DNA of 64,000 bases. Origin: Flemingiibacterium sp045644145 (GTDB taxonomy: Bacteria; Bacillota; Clostridia; Oscillospirales; CAG-272). Location of the stretch: positions 45,930 to 109,929 of the forward strand of contig JAZRGK010000016.1 of assembly GCA_045644145.1 (NCBI GenBank), in the 5' to 3' direction. This document shows positions 8,652 to 17,157 of the stretch, one piece after another; positions within the stretch are counted from its first letter, which is position 1; the number at the start of each line of letters is the position of its first letter. The position numbers were made by a program, and so were the translations under genes. The notes under the pieces were generated by a model. That model worked only from the letters and a program-made list of their open reading frames with translations, did no database searches and was not told where the DNA came from.

Positions 8652-9485
8652 TTATTTATCCTTCTTAGGTCTTACAAAATATACTATAGCCGAGGTTACC
8701 GCCATTCCGAAGAGCACATCTGAGAGATAGTGCGCACCGACTACTACACGGGAAATGGCAACGATCACTATCCATACACCAAGCACGGCAGTTAGCGCCG
8801 GTCGGAATCTCCGAAATCTTCCCGGAAGACTGTCAAAATAGTAAAGGCACGACAGTATAACCGTGGCGTTTGCGGTATGCCCTGAGGGGAATGAGAAAAA
8901 TCCCGTAAATCCTCTTGGCAGATACCACGGGGTGAAAAGGGAAAGATCGCCGCCAAGCTGTCTGAAACGCACACGTCCCCAAAAAAGCTTCAGTGCCCAG
9001 ATTATGACGAACGTGAGGACAGCCGCTTTTGCACAGTGACATGCAGCAGAGTAGTATTTTTTCAGAGTTCTCTCACTTATCGTAAGTGCGGTGAAAATAA
9101 ATATGGCGGATACAAACAGTGCCGCAAGAGCGGCATATACCATATGAAGCGGGTGCAGGGGATATCCACGCATTTCCGCAATGTATTCCGCCGTCTGTAT
9201 CATTGTGTAGGCGGATGTACCGATGCAGGCAATTGCAGAGAGGATACCAGCGGCTTTTTTCTCTGATACACGGAAATTAAAGCCCATGATAAGTGCGAAG
9301 TTAAATGATGCAAACAGAATCGCAGGCGGTTCTCCCAAAATTTCAAAAAGCCGCCCGAAAACCGAGTTTTCATCTGCTATGGCAAGGGAGATGTCAAGGT
9401 CGTATACCGATGATGCCGCAAGGGCACACAGCCAAATTGCAAATATAGGTATAAAAAACAGCAAATATTTACTTTTTTGCTTCAT
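8652..9485 (-). CDS. PAP2-family membrane phosphatase
   Basis: A 277-residue membrane protein with about six hydrophobic helices and the type 2 phosphatidic acid phosphatase signature. PSGHT and SRVVVGAHYLSDVL give motifs 2 and 3, and GRVRFR is a variant motif 1. Likely substrates are lipid phosphates or undecaprenyl pyrophosphate. The start is placed at MKQKSKY because GGAGAG lies six bases before it. An in-frame ATG eleven codons upstream has no ribosome binding site. It is the first gene of the run leading to plsY or follows the ROK kinase; no clear terminator separates them. Confidence 0.85.
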   Translation of the reverse strand: MKQKSKYLLFFIPIFAIWLCALAASSVYDLDISLAIADENSVFGRLFEILGEPPAILFASFNFALIMGFNFRVSEKKAAGILSAIACIGTSAYTMIQTAEYIAEMRGYPLHPLHMVYAALAALFVSAIFIFTALTISERTLKKYYSAACHCAKAAVLTFVIIWALKLFWGRVRFRQLGGDLSLFTPWYLPRGFTGFFSFPSGHTANATVILSCLYYFDSLPGRFRRFRPALTAVLGVWIVIVAISRVVVGAHYLSDVLFGMAVTSAIVYFVRPKKDK

Positions 9486-9579
9486 AAATCTCTCCGTAAA
9501 TTGCCGCAGTAATAACACTTACGGACGAGAGGAGATCCTAATATCGGATATCCGCCCGTCCGATCATAACTTCTGCCAA

Positions 9580-10542
9580 TTAAAGCCCGAGAACAGCCGC
9601 ACCAATGATGCCGGCATCGTTGCCAAGCTCGGCTATCTTAATCTGTGTGCACTTTTCATCAGCACCACCGCCATAGGTATTCTTTGCGATAATTGCCTTA
9701 AGCGGTTCTGTGAGGTACTCCTTCTCATTGCAGATGCCGCCGCCGATAACAAGTACCTCTGGTTGGAATATGTTGATCATGCTGGAAATACCGCAGGCGA
9801 GATAAGATATGTATTCGTCAACTACTTCTTTTGCAGGAATGTCGCCCTTCTTCATGGCGGCAAATGCGGTCTTGCCGCTTACCTTGCCGTCAGCGGCTAC
9901 CTGCGCTGTCATCATAGTGGGGATTCCTGCTTTTTCGCATTCCTCAAGCTTTTCTTTGGTCATAGCGATAAGCGCGGTTGCGGAGCTGTACGATTCCCAA
10001 CAACCGCTTCTGCCGCAGGTGCAGGGTCTTCCGCCGTGGTGGATAACCATGTGACCAAGCTCAGCGCCCTTGTAGTTGAAGCCGGAATAGATCTTGCCGT
10101 CGATGATGATACCGCCGCCAACACCTGTGCCCAGAGTTATCATAATAGCATGCTTTACACCGCGTGCCGCGCCAGCCACAGCTTCACCGAGAGCCGCCGC
10201 GTTTGCATCGTTTTCCAGATATACCTTTTTGAGCGGTATGCAGCTTTTAAGAATATCTGCGATTGCGAAATGATCGAAGGGGAGATTGTTTGCGTAAAGC
10301 ACCACGCCATTTTCGGGATCGATGGAGCCGGGGGACGCAATACCTGCACATTCGATGTCGTCAAAGGTAAGACCTGCCTTATTAACAAGCTTTGCACATA
10401 GGTCAGCCATGTCCTTGATGATTTCCTTGCCGTCACGGCTTGCATTTGTGGGAACGGAGCCCTTAGCAAGCATTTCGTATTTTTCGTTGATGATACCTAT
10501 GGCAATATTAGTACCGCCAAGGTCGATACCTATATAATTCAT
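9580..10542 (-). CDS. glcK: ROK-family glucokinase
   Basis: This enzyme phosphorylates glucose with ATP and would feed glucose released from glycogen into glycolysis. The 320-residue protein has the ATP phosphate loop IGIDLGGTNIAIG, the central LGTGVGGGIIIDG loop, and the ROK zinc-binding cluster CTCGRSGCWESY. There is no HTH, so it is a kinase rather than a NagC-type repressor. It has its own strong promoter with a palindrome just downstream of it. Glucose as substrate is inferred; other hexoses are possible. Confidence 0.9.
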   Translation of the reverse strand: MNYIGIDLGGTNIAIGIINEKYEMLAKGSVPTNASRDGKEIIKDMADLCAKLVNKAGLTFDDIECAGIASPGSIDPENGVVLYANNLPFDHFAIADILKSCIPLKKVYLENDANAAALGEAVAGAARGVKHAIMITLGTGVGGGIIIDGKIYSGFNYKGAELGHMVIHHGGRPCTCGRSGCWESYSSATALIAMTKEKLEECEKAGIPTMMTAQVAADGKVSGKTAFAAMKKGDIPAKEVVDEYISYLACGISSMINIFQPEVLVIGGGICNEKEYLTEPLKAIIAKNTYGGGADEKCTQIKIAELGNDAGIIGAAVLGL

Positions 10543-10585
10543 AATAAAAACACCGCTTTAAAAGCGTTCCTTTCTGATAGAAAAA

Positions 10586-10604
10586 ATTCTACAGTGAGTA
10601 GAAT
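10586..10604. promoter_or_regulatory. Palindromic operator candidate in the glucokinase leader
   Basis: ATTCTAC and GTAGAAT form perfect 7-bp arms around AGTGA. The site lies 13 bases downstream of the -10 box of the glucokinase promoter, where a repressor would block early elongation. Confidence 0.4.
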
Positions 10605-10616
10605 AAACACAGTTAT

Positions 10617-10645
10617 ATTATAATGTATTTTCGGACATATGTCAA
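10617..10645 (-). promoter_or_regulatory. Strong sigma-A promoter of the ROK glucokinase gene
   Basis: On the minus strand a perfect TTGACA (10640-10645) is followed by 17 bases and a perfect TATAAT (10617-10622). It lies about 75 bases before the start codon. Confidence 0.8.
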
Positions 10646-10694
10646 GTATTTTTAGGCAGTTAAAGAAAAGTTTTCGTCTTTTTGCAGTGCGCGG

Positions 10695-10723
10695 TTGACA
10701 AATTATTTGCCGTGGGGTAGAAT
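10695..10723 (+). promoter_or_regulatory. Sigma-A promoter of the flavin oxidoreductase gene
   Basis: TTGACA, a 17-base spacer, then TAGAAT, about 45 bases before the start codon. It is divergent from the glucokinase promoter, with only 50 bases between the two -35 boxes. Confidence 0.78.
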
Positions 10724-10768
10724 ATATATGTACAGAGGTATTTTTACCCGTGAAAGGATGGAATATAC

Positions 10769-11395
10769 ATGAAAGTTTTACTCGTAAACGGAAGCCCCCA
10801 CGAGCACGGATGCACATATACAGCACTTCGTGAGGTTGGAAATAGACTTTCGGCAAACGGAATAGACAGCGAGATACTGTGGCTCGGCACAGAGCCAATG
10901 AAAAGCTGCTGTGACTGCCGCGGATGCGCAAAATTAAAATGCAGATGCGTATTTGGCGGCGATGTGTTGGAAACGGCGCAGAAGCTGCTTGAATCCTGTG
11001 ACGGTTTAGTTATAGGCTCGCCAGTACATTACGCAGGAGCATCGGGGCAGGTGACAAGCTTTCTCGGACGTCTTTTTTACAGTAGTTCCGCACTTCTCCA
11101 GGGCAAACCTGCATCAGCGGTGGTATCCTGCAGACGCGGCGGTGCATCTGCGGCTTATGAGTCCATAAACAAGTTTTTCGAAATGACCAATATGCCCGTT
11201 GTAACTTCTCAGTATTGGAATCAGATTCACGGCACATGTGCCGAGGAAGCAAAGCAGGATCTTGAGGGACTTCAGACCATGCGAACACTTGCAGATAACA
11301 TGGCGTGGCTTCTTAAATCTATTGAAGCCGGAAAAAATAACGGAGTCAAATACCCCGAAAGAGAGCCGAAGATACGGACGAATTTTATCAGGTAA
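10769..11395 (+). CDS. Flavodoxin-fold NAD(P)H-dependent oxidoreductase
   Basis: A 208-residue cytosolic flavoprotein. The N-terminus VLLVNGSPHEHGCTYTAL is the FMN phosphate loop of the NADPH-dependent FMN reductase/iron-sulfur flavoprotein superfamily. SPVHYAGASGQ is the second flavin-contact loop. A cysteine-rich stretch with two CxxC pairs (CCDCRGCAKLKCRC, near residues 48-61) resembles the compact cluster motif of iron-sulfur flavoproteins. The gene is monocistronic, with its own promoter and a strong terminator. The physiological substrate cannot be read from the sequence. Confidence 0.85.
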   Translation: MKVLLVNGSPHEHGCTYTALREVGNRLSANGIDSEILWLGTEPMKSCCDCRGCAKLKCRCVFGGDVLETAQKLLESCDGLVIGSPVHYAGASGQVTSFLGRLFYSSSALLQGKPASAVVSCRRGGASAAYESINKFFEMTNMPVVTSQYWNQIHGTCAEEAKQDLEGLQTMRTLADNMAWLLKSIEAGKNNGVKYPEREPKIRTNFIR

Positions 11396-11397
11396 AT

Positions 11398-11463
11398 AAA
11401 ATACACCTTGTCATCCGTTTAGGATCATTTTTGTGTGCTTTGCACACCCAAAACGGTGTATTT
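11398..11463. repeat. Nested palindromic element
   Basis: Outer arms AAATACACC and GGTGTATTT enclose CCGTTT/AAACGG and an inner GTGTGC-TTT-GCACAC hairpin. This gives a multi-stem structure directly before the terminator. I do not recognise a named family. Confidence 0.6.
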
Positions 11464-11478
11464 GGTCGCATACGCGCC

Positions 11479-11518
11479 AAGGTGCTGTTACAAGTTTTAA
11501 AACTTGTAACAGCACCTT
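11479..11518. terminator. Bidirectional terminator, perfect 40-base palindrome
   Basis: Twenty bases at 11479-11498 are perfectly complementary to 11499-11518 with no spacer. The element lies between convergent genes and ends in T- and A-rich flanks. Confidence 0.8.
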
Positions 11519-11526
11519 TCTGTAGA

Positions 11527-12015
11527 TTATACACTTTGTTTCTTAGCATCTCTGTGCTTTATAAGACTTGAGATTCCGTTAACCAGCGTCATTGAAACGG
11601 CAAAGCCGAGGGCAATTCCAAGAGCAGTACCGATGGTTCGAGAACCGTAATAGAAAAGCCTATCTTTATCGTAGAAAAGAATGTTGTATATGGTATAGTA
11701 AAGTCCGCTTCCGGGGACTATCGGTATTGCGCAGGGGAGAAAGAAGATGGGCGCAGGAGAGCGCATCTTTCTCGCCATAATTTCCGAATACAGCGTCATA
11801 AAAATCGATGCGCCAAAGGCGCATACAAGTGGGGTTCCGCCGAGAACTGCCACAAGCTCATACACTGCAGAGGTAAAAAGACCGCCGAGAGTAGCCGCTG
11901 TAATCTTTCCTTTCGGCACGCCCATAATTATTGCAAATCCCAGTGTGCCGAACGCCGATGTTATAAGACGTGTCACAATATCCAAAGTTGTATCGGGGGT
12001 TAGAAGAACAGACAT
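11527..12015 (-). CDS. Threonine/serine exporter subunit, ThrE C-terminal half (PF12821 type)
   Basis: A 162-residue membrane protein with about four to five hydrophobic helices (FAIIMGVP, GLFTSAVYELV, FFLPCAIPIVPGSGLYY). PIVPGSGLYY is typical of the ThrE_2 domain. It starts at MSVLLTPD, one base inside the stop codon of its upstream partner (TAATG). The 37-codon upstream extension therefore overlaps that gene and is rejected. Together with the next gene it would form a two-subunit exporter of threonine and serine (or related small acids), as in split Firmicutes systems. Confidence 0.85.
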   Translation of the reverse strand: MSVLLTPDTTLDIVTRLITSAFGTLGFAIIMGVPKGKITAATLGGLFTSAVYELVAVLGGTPLVCAFGASIFMTLYSEIMARKMRSPAPIFFLPCAIPIVPGSGLYYTIYNILFYDKDRLFYYGSRTIGTALGIALGFAVSMTLVNGISSLIKHRDAKKQSV

Positions 12016-12815
12016 TACAGACCACCTCCCGCAATAATCAGCGCAGGCGCAAGTCCGAGAGCGATCATAAGAGCAATGATCACCGCCTGCACAAGTCTTG
12101 ATGAGCCTGTGAGTGTGTCGCCGCACAGCAGGTCGCGCATTGCGTTTCCGAGAGAAAGTCCCGGTATCATAAGCATTATTTCGCCGATGAGTATCATGTC
12201 AAGGTTGTCGCCGAAGCCGAGACGAACCAAAAGACAGGAAGAAAGTGCTGCGGCAAAGGATGTAATCATAGTTTTTATCATTTTGCTGAAGTTGTCGAAG
12301 TTTATTGCGCTGAAAAGTGCTACTACAACTCCTGCAAGTGCCGCCGCCATACCGTCAAAGAGCGTTCCTCCGAAGAATATGGCAAAGCTTCCTGCCCCAA
12401 GCATATTTCCTAACACTGTAAGAGGAAAGGGATATGTGGATTTGCTCTTTATTTTTCGTATTTCCTCATCGACTTTCTCGATCGGCATTGGGTTTTCGCA
12501 GATTTTTCGGGAGAGGGCGTTATATTCCTCAATTCGCGAAAGATTGGCTGAGTTTGAGAAAATGCGCCTTGACTGAGTGGAGTGACTGCCGTCAGGCATA
12601 TATACAGCCGTAATTATCAGAGATTGTATGGAGAACACGTCAACATGACGAGCTCCGTATGCCCTGCATACTTTTTCTATAGCTATTTCCACGCGGTGTA
12701 CCTCGGCATCGCATTTAAGCATACCTTCACCGATATCAAGAGCTATGCGTGCCACGTTGTCAGCGAAGCTTCCTGTGCATCCGACAGTGGCTTGAATTTC
12801 GCTTTGATTTGTCAT
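12015..12815 (-). CDS. Threonine/serine exporter subunit, ThrE N-terminal half (PF06738 type)
   Basis: A 266-residue protein. A soluble domain (about 1-125) contains the family pattern GEGMLKCDAEVHRVE and VDVFSIQSLIITAV, followed by five hydrophobic helices (about 130-265) with IPGLSLGNAMRDLLCGD. It is the partner of the ThrE C-terminal half immediately downstream. In actinobacteria both halves are one polypeptide. Transport substrate is inferred from family knowledge. Confidence 0.87.
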   Translation of the reverse strand: MTNQSEIQATVGCTGSFADNVARIALDIGEGMLKCDAEVHRVEIAIEKVCRAYGARHVDVFSIQSLIITAVYMPDGSHSTQSRRIFSNSANLSRIEEYNALSRKICENPMPIEKVDEEIRKIKSKSTYPFPLTVLGNMLGAGSFAIFFGGTLFDGMAAALAGVVVALFSAINFDNFSKMIKTMITSFAAALSSCLLVRLGFGDNLDMILIGEIMLMIPGLSLGNAMRDLLCGDTLTGSSRLVQAVIIALMIALGLAPALIIAGGGL

Positions 12816-12946
12816 TTATCCTCCGAATGTTTAACCCTCTGCCGGACAGGCAGACGGGCACATTATGTATGTGCTTAGTATATCACGGCGTTTTCCGTTT
12901 GTCAATAGCCGGACCATATTCTGATAATATTTCTGTAAATGCAGAT

Positions 12947-12992
12947 AAAAATGCACGCACAGAAACAGTATGGCTTCTGTGCGTGCATTTTT
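12947..12992 (-). terminator. Terminator of the SpoIIQ-like gene
   Basis: An 18-bp perfect stem (12947-12964 with 12975-12992) has a 10-base loop and ends in a T-run on the minus strand, eleven bases past the stop codon. Confidence 0.85.
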
Positions 12993-13002
12993 TTGTTCGG
13001 TG

Positions 13003-13782
13003 TTATTCTGCGTAAACGGTTTCCTGAGGGGAACTTATCCCCATATATTCGAGAGGATCCACATAGCTTCCGTTTACCTTCATTTCAAGATGAAGGTGCG
13101 GCTCTTCCGATATCTCAATAAGTGCGCTTTCACCGATCGCACCGATAGACTGCCCCATTGATACCTTATCACCTACGGACAAGTTTGCGGCAGAATCTTC
13201 GGAAAGATTCATATATGTGGTGTATATGCTCTCGCCGTGGTCGATGGTTACGCATCTTCCCATAAGCTTGTCGTTCCATATCTTGCACACAGTTCCGCTT
13301 GATGCGGAAAGTACGTCTGTACCTATCGGTGCGGCAATATCAACGCCGGTATGCGCACGGTAGTCATTCATTGTGAGAGAATATACGGGAATGTCTATTT
13401 CGAATTCTTTAGCCACTGTGCCCGCAGTTGGTATAACGAAGTATCGGATGTCAACAGATGTGGGGGTGCTGTCATTCGCCGATGCGGATACTGTGTCGGA
13501 CGCATTCTCGGGGGGATTGGTTTCGGATGGATTCTGTATCGCAGGTGTTCCCGCGGTGTCGGCGGGACGGACTACTGGTTCTGTGTCGGGAATTTTTTGA
13601 TCATCGTTCTTGGCGGATGTTGAAACTGAAGTGTCACTTGTTGTGGGAAGCTTATCGTCTGTACTTGTGCGGCGGCGCGAAGCCACTGTAAATACCGATA
13701 TCAGGACTACGCATACGAGCATTGCACTGAGCAGAAGATAAATGACACTGTTGATGGAATTTTTCTTTGATTTGTTCTCCAT
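13003..13782 (-). CDS. Membrane-anchored LytM/M23 peptidase-like protein, SpoIIQ candidate
   Basis: A 259-residue protein with one N-terminal transmembrane helix (about 12-34), a long Ser/Thr/Pro/Asp linker (about 35-110), and a C-terminal LytM domain. The zinc residues of M23 peptidases are present: HTGVD and HLHLE. Size, topology and single TM match SpoIIQ, the forespore half of the SpoIIQ-SpoIIIAH channel. Clostridial SpoIIQ proteins often keep the zinc motif. No sporulation gene or clear sigma-F promoter is beside it, so a general cell-wall endopeptidase is the alternative. Confidence 0.8.
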   Translation of the reverse strand: MENKSKKNSINSVIYLLLSAMLVCVVLISVFTVASRRRTSTDDKLPTTSDTSVSTSAKNDDQKIPDTEPVVRPADTAGTPAIQNPSETNPPENASDTVSASANDSTPTSVDIRYFVIPTAGTVAKEFEIDIPVYSLTMNDYRAHTGVDIAAPIGTDVLSASSGTVCKIWNDKLMGRCVTIDHGESIYTTYMNLSEDSAANLSVGDKVSMGQSIGAIGESALIEISEEPHLHLEMKVNGSYVDPLEYMGISSPQETVYAE

Positions 13783-14019
13783 GTAATATTACCAACCTTT
13801 CAAAATTTAGCATGTATTTGTTATTTGTAATCGGTTTGGTAATATTGTTGACCGTGCGGACGAAGTTATACACATTGGAGAAAAGTTGTTTTTTAATCTG
13901 TGCGTGTTATCAATGAAGGCTATATATTAGCGAAGAAGTCAGACATACTGTGCCCCGAACTAAACACTTTACGAGCGACGGATTTTTAAAAATTTTACAT
14001 ATACAGACATATATTTCTA

Positions 14020-14048
14020 TTGACTTTTTTTACTATACAGTGTATAAT
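14020..14048 (+). promoter_or_regulatory. Promoter of the SLH repeat-protein gene
   Basis: TTGACT, a 17-base spacer, then a perfect TATAAT, 65 bases before the start codon. Confidence 0.72.
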
Positions 14049-14058
14049 ATTGATACAT

Positions 14059-14080
14059 ATAATGATAATGGTATCATTAT
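14059..14080. promoter_or_regulatory. Palindromic operator candidate downstream of the SLH-gene promoter
   Basis: ATAATGATA and TATCATTAT are perfect 9-bp arms around ATGG, starting 11 bases after the -10 box. The core TGATA-N4-TATCA resembles Fur-family operators, but the spacing is one base short of the usual Fur box. It could instead be a leader hairpin. Confidence 0.4.
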
Positions 14081-14112
14081 GTAAATAAAAGGAGAAAGAA
14101 AGGGAAAACACA

Positions 14113-16881
14113 ATGAAAAAAATTATTGTATCCTTACTTTTGGCTGTTTCTATGATTCTCTCTATGGCGGTTCCCGCATTTGCAGCGGACGAATTTGCTC
14201 CGATTGAATCTACGTTTCAGCTACAACTGCTTCCTATTGGAACGGCAAGCGGATCAGTCATAAAAGTTGAGAAAGGCGATGTCGTTCCGGTAAATCTGTA
14301 TTTATCCTGCATGGACGGTAATACCGAGCTTGACGAGTTCGGATTTTACGAGTTTTATGACGTCATAACATTCAGAGATTCAAGATTCTCGCTGGTTGAG
14401 GATTCTATCGAAACTGCTGACGGATTTTACTGTGAAATCATTAACGATGGTAAGATTCGTGTTTATGCAGATACGTTGACCGGCCTTGAGGGCGGCGTGA
14501 TCCTTTCCTTTGAGCTAAAGGCTGAGACTACAGGATATGCGTATCTTTCTCAGAGCGCAGCCGTATACCGTAATTCCTCAAGGGAATACGATGTGTACTG
14601 CGATGGTCCCGACATTCAGTCGGTTTCATCCATCAATGAGGACGGAGAATACTTTATCAATACTGAATATGACCCCGACTGCGGAAGCGTAGTTCTTCCG
14701 GAAGAATTTGCAAGCGCAGGCGATCAGGTTATCTTCTATGTACTTAAGGAGAAAGATTTTGAAATCGCAGATGTCACCGTAAGATATAAGAAGAACGGTG
14801 TGAACAAGCTCGTGCTTTGCAAGTCTGCCACCAATTCAACCGGCGCGCGCTTCTATTATTTCACCATGCCCGAAGCAGATGTTACCATCAACGTTGACTT
14901 TGAGGGTGACGACGGATACGAGAGCGGAATGAATGATATTTTCCTTGAGTATACCAAGGAAAAGGGATTTGTATATCTCAACAAATATTCTGCAAGCGAG
15001 GGTGAGAGCGTAAGAATTTATGTAGAGCCTAACATCTCCTCCTACGAATATAAAATAGTTGCTTCCTATAAGGATGGCAGCACTTACAGCGATATTGATA
15101 TCAAGAAATCTGTGACTGGCGGCTACAGTTATTTCACTATGCCCGACGGCGAGGTTTATATCGAAGTAGTCATTGCGGGTACTGCAACTTCCGGTGCAAC
15201 AAGATACGATATCTATGACGGAACTGACGATGACCGCGGCTATGTAAATATGCCGATAGATGCTACCAAGGATCAGAAAGTAAAGATTTCTGCAGTTCCG
15301 AATTACGGATATATTGTTGACGAGATCGTTGTTTACGGCGTTGATTCTGACGATATATATGATGTAACCGAAGCGTCCAACTACTACTACTTCTACATGC
15401 CTGCTGAGGAAGTTGTTGTAGAGGTTATATTTGTTGATGAATACGAAGAAGGCGAACAGTACGAGATCGACACTGAGGATATTGACGAGGAAGGCGGAAG
15501 TGTAAGATTGTCCGCAACCAAAGCTGAATATAAAAAGCTTGTTAAGATCTGGGTAACTCCCGATGACGATTTTGAGCTTGCTGATCTTGAAATTATAAAG
15601 AAGAAGACAGGCGATACTGTTAAAGTTTACGGCGATGAAGACGATGCTTACTACTATTTCTACATGCCGAGAGATGATGTTTATATTTATCTCGCATTCG
15701 ATGAGGTAAAGAGTTCTTCTACAAAGTATAAGGTTACACTTTCCTTTGACGATGACATGGGTAATGTTTATACATCCAAGACTACTTATGCCAAAAACAA
15801 GACAGTTAAGATCTATGCTGAGCCAAAAGCAGGCTATGTAGTTGACAATGTAAAGGTTACAAAGGCTACTTCTTCTTCCACTAAGGTAGCTGTTTACGAC
15901 GATGAAGACGTTGATGGCGAAACCTACTATTACTTCAACATGCCTGCCTACAATGTAAAGGTAACCGTTACATTTGAGAAGAAGGCAGGAAATGTGGGTG
16001 ATTACAAGGTCACCCTCGACAGCAAGGTTCAGAACGGTAGTATCAAGGCTACAAACAGCAAAGCTGATGTAGGCGAGAGAGTTCAGATCACTGCAACCCC
16101 GAACAAGGGATATGAGGTTGATGAAATTACCGTTAAGAAATCCAACGGAACGAAGGTCGCGGTTACAAAGAATACAGACGGAACATACATTTTCACAATG
16201 CCGTCTGCAAATGTTACTGTAAGCGCTACATTCAAGAAGGAAGAGGAAAAGCCTACCACTCCCACTACACCTACCACTCCTACTCCCGGCGTGCATGTAT
16301 GCGCGGCGAAGCCTTTCACCGATGTTGATACTTCAAAATGGTATCACGAGGCAATTGACTATGCAATCTCCAACGGCCTTATGAAGGGTACAAGCGCAAC
16401 CACATTTGCTCCCGATATGATTGCAAGCCGCGGAATGATCGTTACCATCCTTTGGCGCATCGCAGGCAATCCCCTCTCTAATGCAAACATGCCATTTACC
16501 GATGTACCTGATGCTGAATGGTATACCGAAGCTATCCGTTGGGCGGCTGCAAACGGACTTCTCCAGGATGTAGCTGTAAGCGGCGCATTTGAGCCTAACT
16601 CCGCACTTACCCGTGAGCAGATCGCGGCTATCATTTACCGCTATGAGCAGTATAAGGGCGGTGGATTCAAGGGAATCATAAATGCGGATCTTTCCAAGTT
16701 CAAGGATATGAACGAGATCTCCTATTGGGCAGTTGAAGCTATCAGTTGGTGTAATGCAAACGGTGTTCTTAAAGGCGACGATACAACTTCCAAGCTTATG
16801 CCTAAGGGTAATGTTGACCGTGCACAGCTCGCACAGATTCTTATGAACTACGCAGAGCTTGCAGAGGCTGACGAGAAATAA
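14113..16881 (+). CDS. Secreted multi-repeat surface protein with three SLH domains
   Basis: A 922-residue exported protein. The signal peptide (1-24) ends AVPAFA|AD. Residues about 30-190 look like a cohesin/carbohydrate-binding-like beta domain. Six repeats of about 88 residues follow. Each ends in a motif like YYFTMPEADVTINVDF, near residues 249, 339, 425, 514, 605 and 693, and they resemble bacterial/InlB-type beta repeats. A TTPTTPTTP linker leads to three SLH domains near 733, 794 and 862 (FTDVPDAEWYTEAI type) that would bind pyruvylated wall polymer. It is acidic and Tyr/Asp-rich. Its ligand is unknown; adhesion or substrate binding is likely. Confidence 0.9.
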   Translation: MKKIIVSLLLAVSMILSMAVPAFAADEFAPIESTFQLQLLPIGTASGSVIKVEKGDVVPVNLYLSCMDGNTELDEFGFYEFYDVITFRDSRFSLVEDSIETADGFYCEIINDGKIRVYADTLTGLEGGVILSFELKAETTGYAYLSQSAAVYRNSSREYDVYCDGPDIQSVSSINEDGEYFINTEYDPDCGSVVLPEEFASAGDQVIFYVLKEKDFEIADVTVRYKKNGVNKLVLCKSATNSTGARFYYFTMPEADVTINVDFEGDDGYESGMNDIFLEYTKEKGFVYLNKYSASEGESVRIYVEPNISSYEYKIVASYKDGSTYSDIDIKKSVTGGYSYFTMPDGEVYIEVVIAGTATSGATRYDIYDGTDDDRGYVNMPIDATKDQKVKISAVPNYGYIVDEIVVYGVDSDDIYDVTEASNYYYFYMPAEEVVVEVIFVDEYEEGEQYEIDTEDIDEEGGSVRLSATKAEYKKLVKIWVTPDDDFELADLEIIKKKTGDTVKVYGDEDDAYYYFYMPRDDVYIYLAFDEVKSSSTKYKVTLSFDDDMGNVYTSKTTYAKNKTVKIYAEPKAGYVVDNVKVTKATSSSTKVAVYDDEDVDGETYYYFNMPAYNVKVTVTFEKKAGNVGDYKVTLDSKVQNGSIKATNSKADVGERVQITATPNKGYEVDEITVKKSNGTKVAVTKNTDGTYIFTMPSANVTVSATFKKEEEKPTTPTTPTTPTPGVHVCAAKPFTDVDTSKWYHEAIDYAISNGLMKGTSATTFAPDMIASRGMIVTILWRIAGNPLSNANMPFTDVPDAEWYTEAIRWAAANGLLQDVAVSGAFEPNSALTREQIAAIIYRYEQYKGGGFKGIINADLSKFKDMNEISYWAVEAISWCNANGVLKGDDTTSKLMPKGNVDRAQLAQILMNYAELAEADEK

Positions 16882-16907
16882 AACTAATACAAAAGGTAAT
16901 CGACGTA

Positions 16908-16941
16908 GGCCAAGTACCCGTAAGGATACTTGGCCAGTTTT
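16908..16941 (+). terminator. Terminator of the SLH-protein gene
   Basis: GGCCAAGTA (16908-16916) pairs with TACTTGGCC (16927-16935) around a 10-base loop. The short T-rich tract AGTTTTATT follows. Confidence 0.75.
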
Positions 16942-16980
16942 ATTCGCCTTGCGACGAGTTGTATTGCTACGCAGTGATAT

Positions 16981-17101
16981 TCGGCTAAAAAGCCGAGTGT
17001 TATAGCTTTGGGCAGTTTATAGCGAATAAAATAACACTGAAGGCAAAGGCATCAATAACACTATTGCCTTATGGCAATAATATAACTCCGACAAAGTCGG
17101 A
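16981..17101. repeat. Array of short palindromes
   Basis: Small hairpins follow one another: TCGGCT-AAAA-AGCCGA (16981), ATTGCC-TTAT-GGCAAT (17063) and TCCGAC-AAA-GTCGGA (17087). They are separated by recurring ATAACACT/ATATAACT spacers. AGTGTTAT (16996) and ATAACACT (17031) also form an outer inverted pair. It resembles palindrome-rich intergenic repeats that I have seen in gut Clostridia, but I cannot name a family. Confidence 0.6.
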
Positions 17102-17108
17102 ATATAAC

Positions 17109-17137
17109 TTGTACAAAGTGAGAAATTATTGTATAAT
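17109..17137 (+). promoter_or_regulatory. Promoter of the small orphan gene
   Basis: TTGTAC, a 17-base spacer, then TATAAT, 20 bases before the start codon. It begins right after the palindrome array. Confidence 0.55.
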
Positions 17138-17157
17138 TGAATTGAGAGGTGATTCTA

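Larger units (their letters stand above)
13783..14112. other. Divergent intergenic region between the LytM gene and the SLH-protein gene
   Basis: This 330-base AT-rich gap contains the promoter and palindrome of the SLH-protein gene and the upstream region of the LytM gene, for which no promoter was convincing. I see no open reading frame or RNA gene in it. Confidence 0.6.

Noticed and set aside
9223..10401. Plus-strand ORF (392 codons) opposite glucokinase and PAP2 genes
   Set aside because: Antisense to two well-identified genes and spanning their junction.
12016..12126. 37-codon N-terminal extension of the ThrE C-terminal half
   Set aside because: It lies inside the upstream gene in another frame; MSVLLTP with the TAATG overlap is the natural start.
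14059..14080. Canonical Fur box
   Set aside because: The centre is one base shorter than the 7-1-7 Fur consensus, so only a Fur-like palindrome is claimed.
14836..16296. Long minus-strand ORF (486 codons) opposite the SLH repeat protein
   Set aside because: It is an antisense shadow of a repetitive, codon-biased gene; no domain, start signal or promoter fits.
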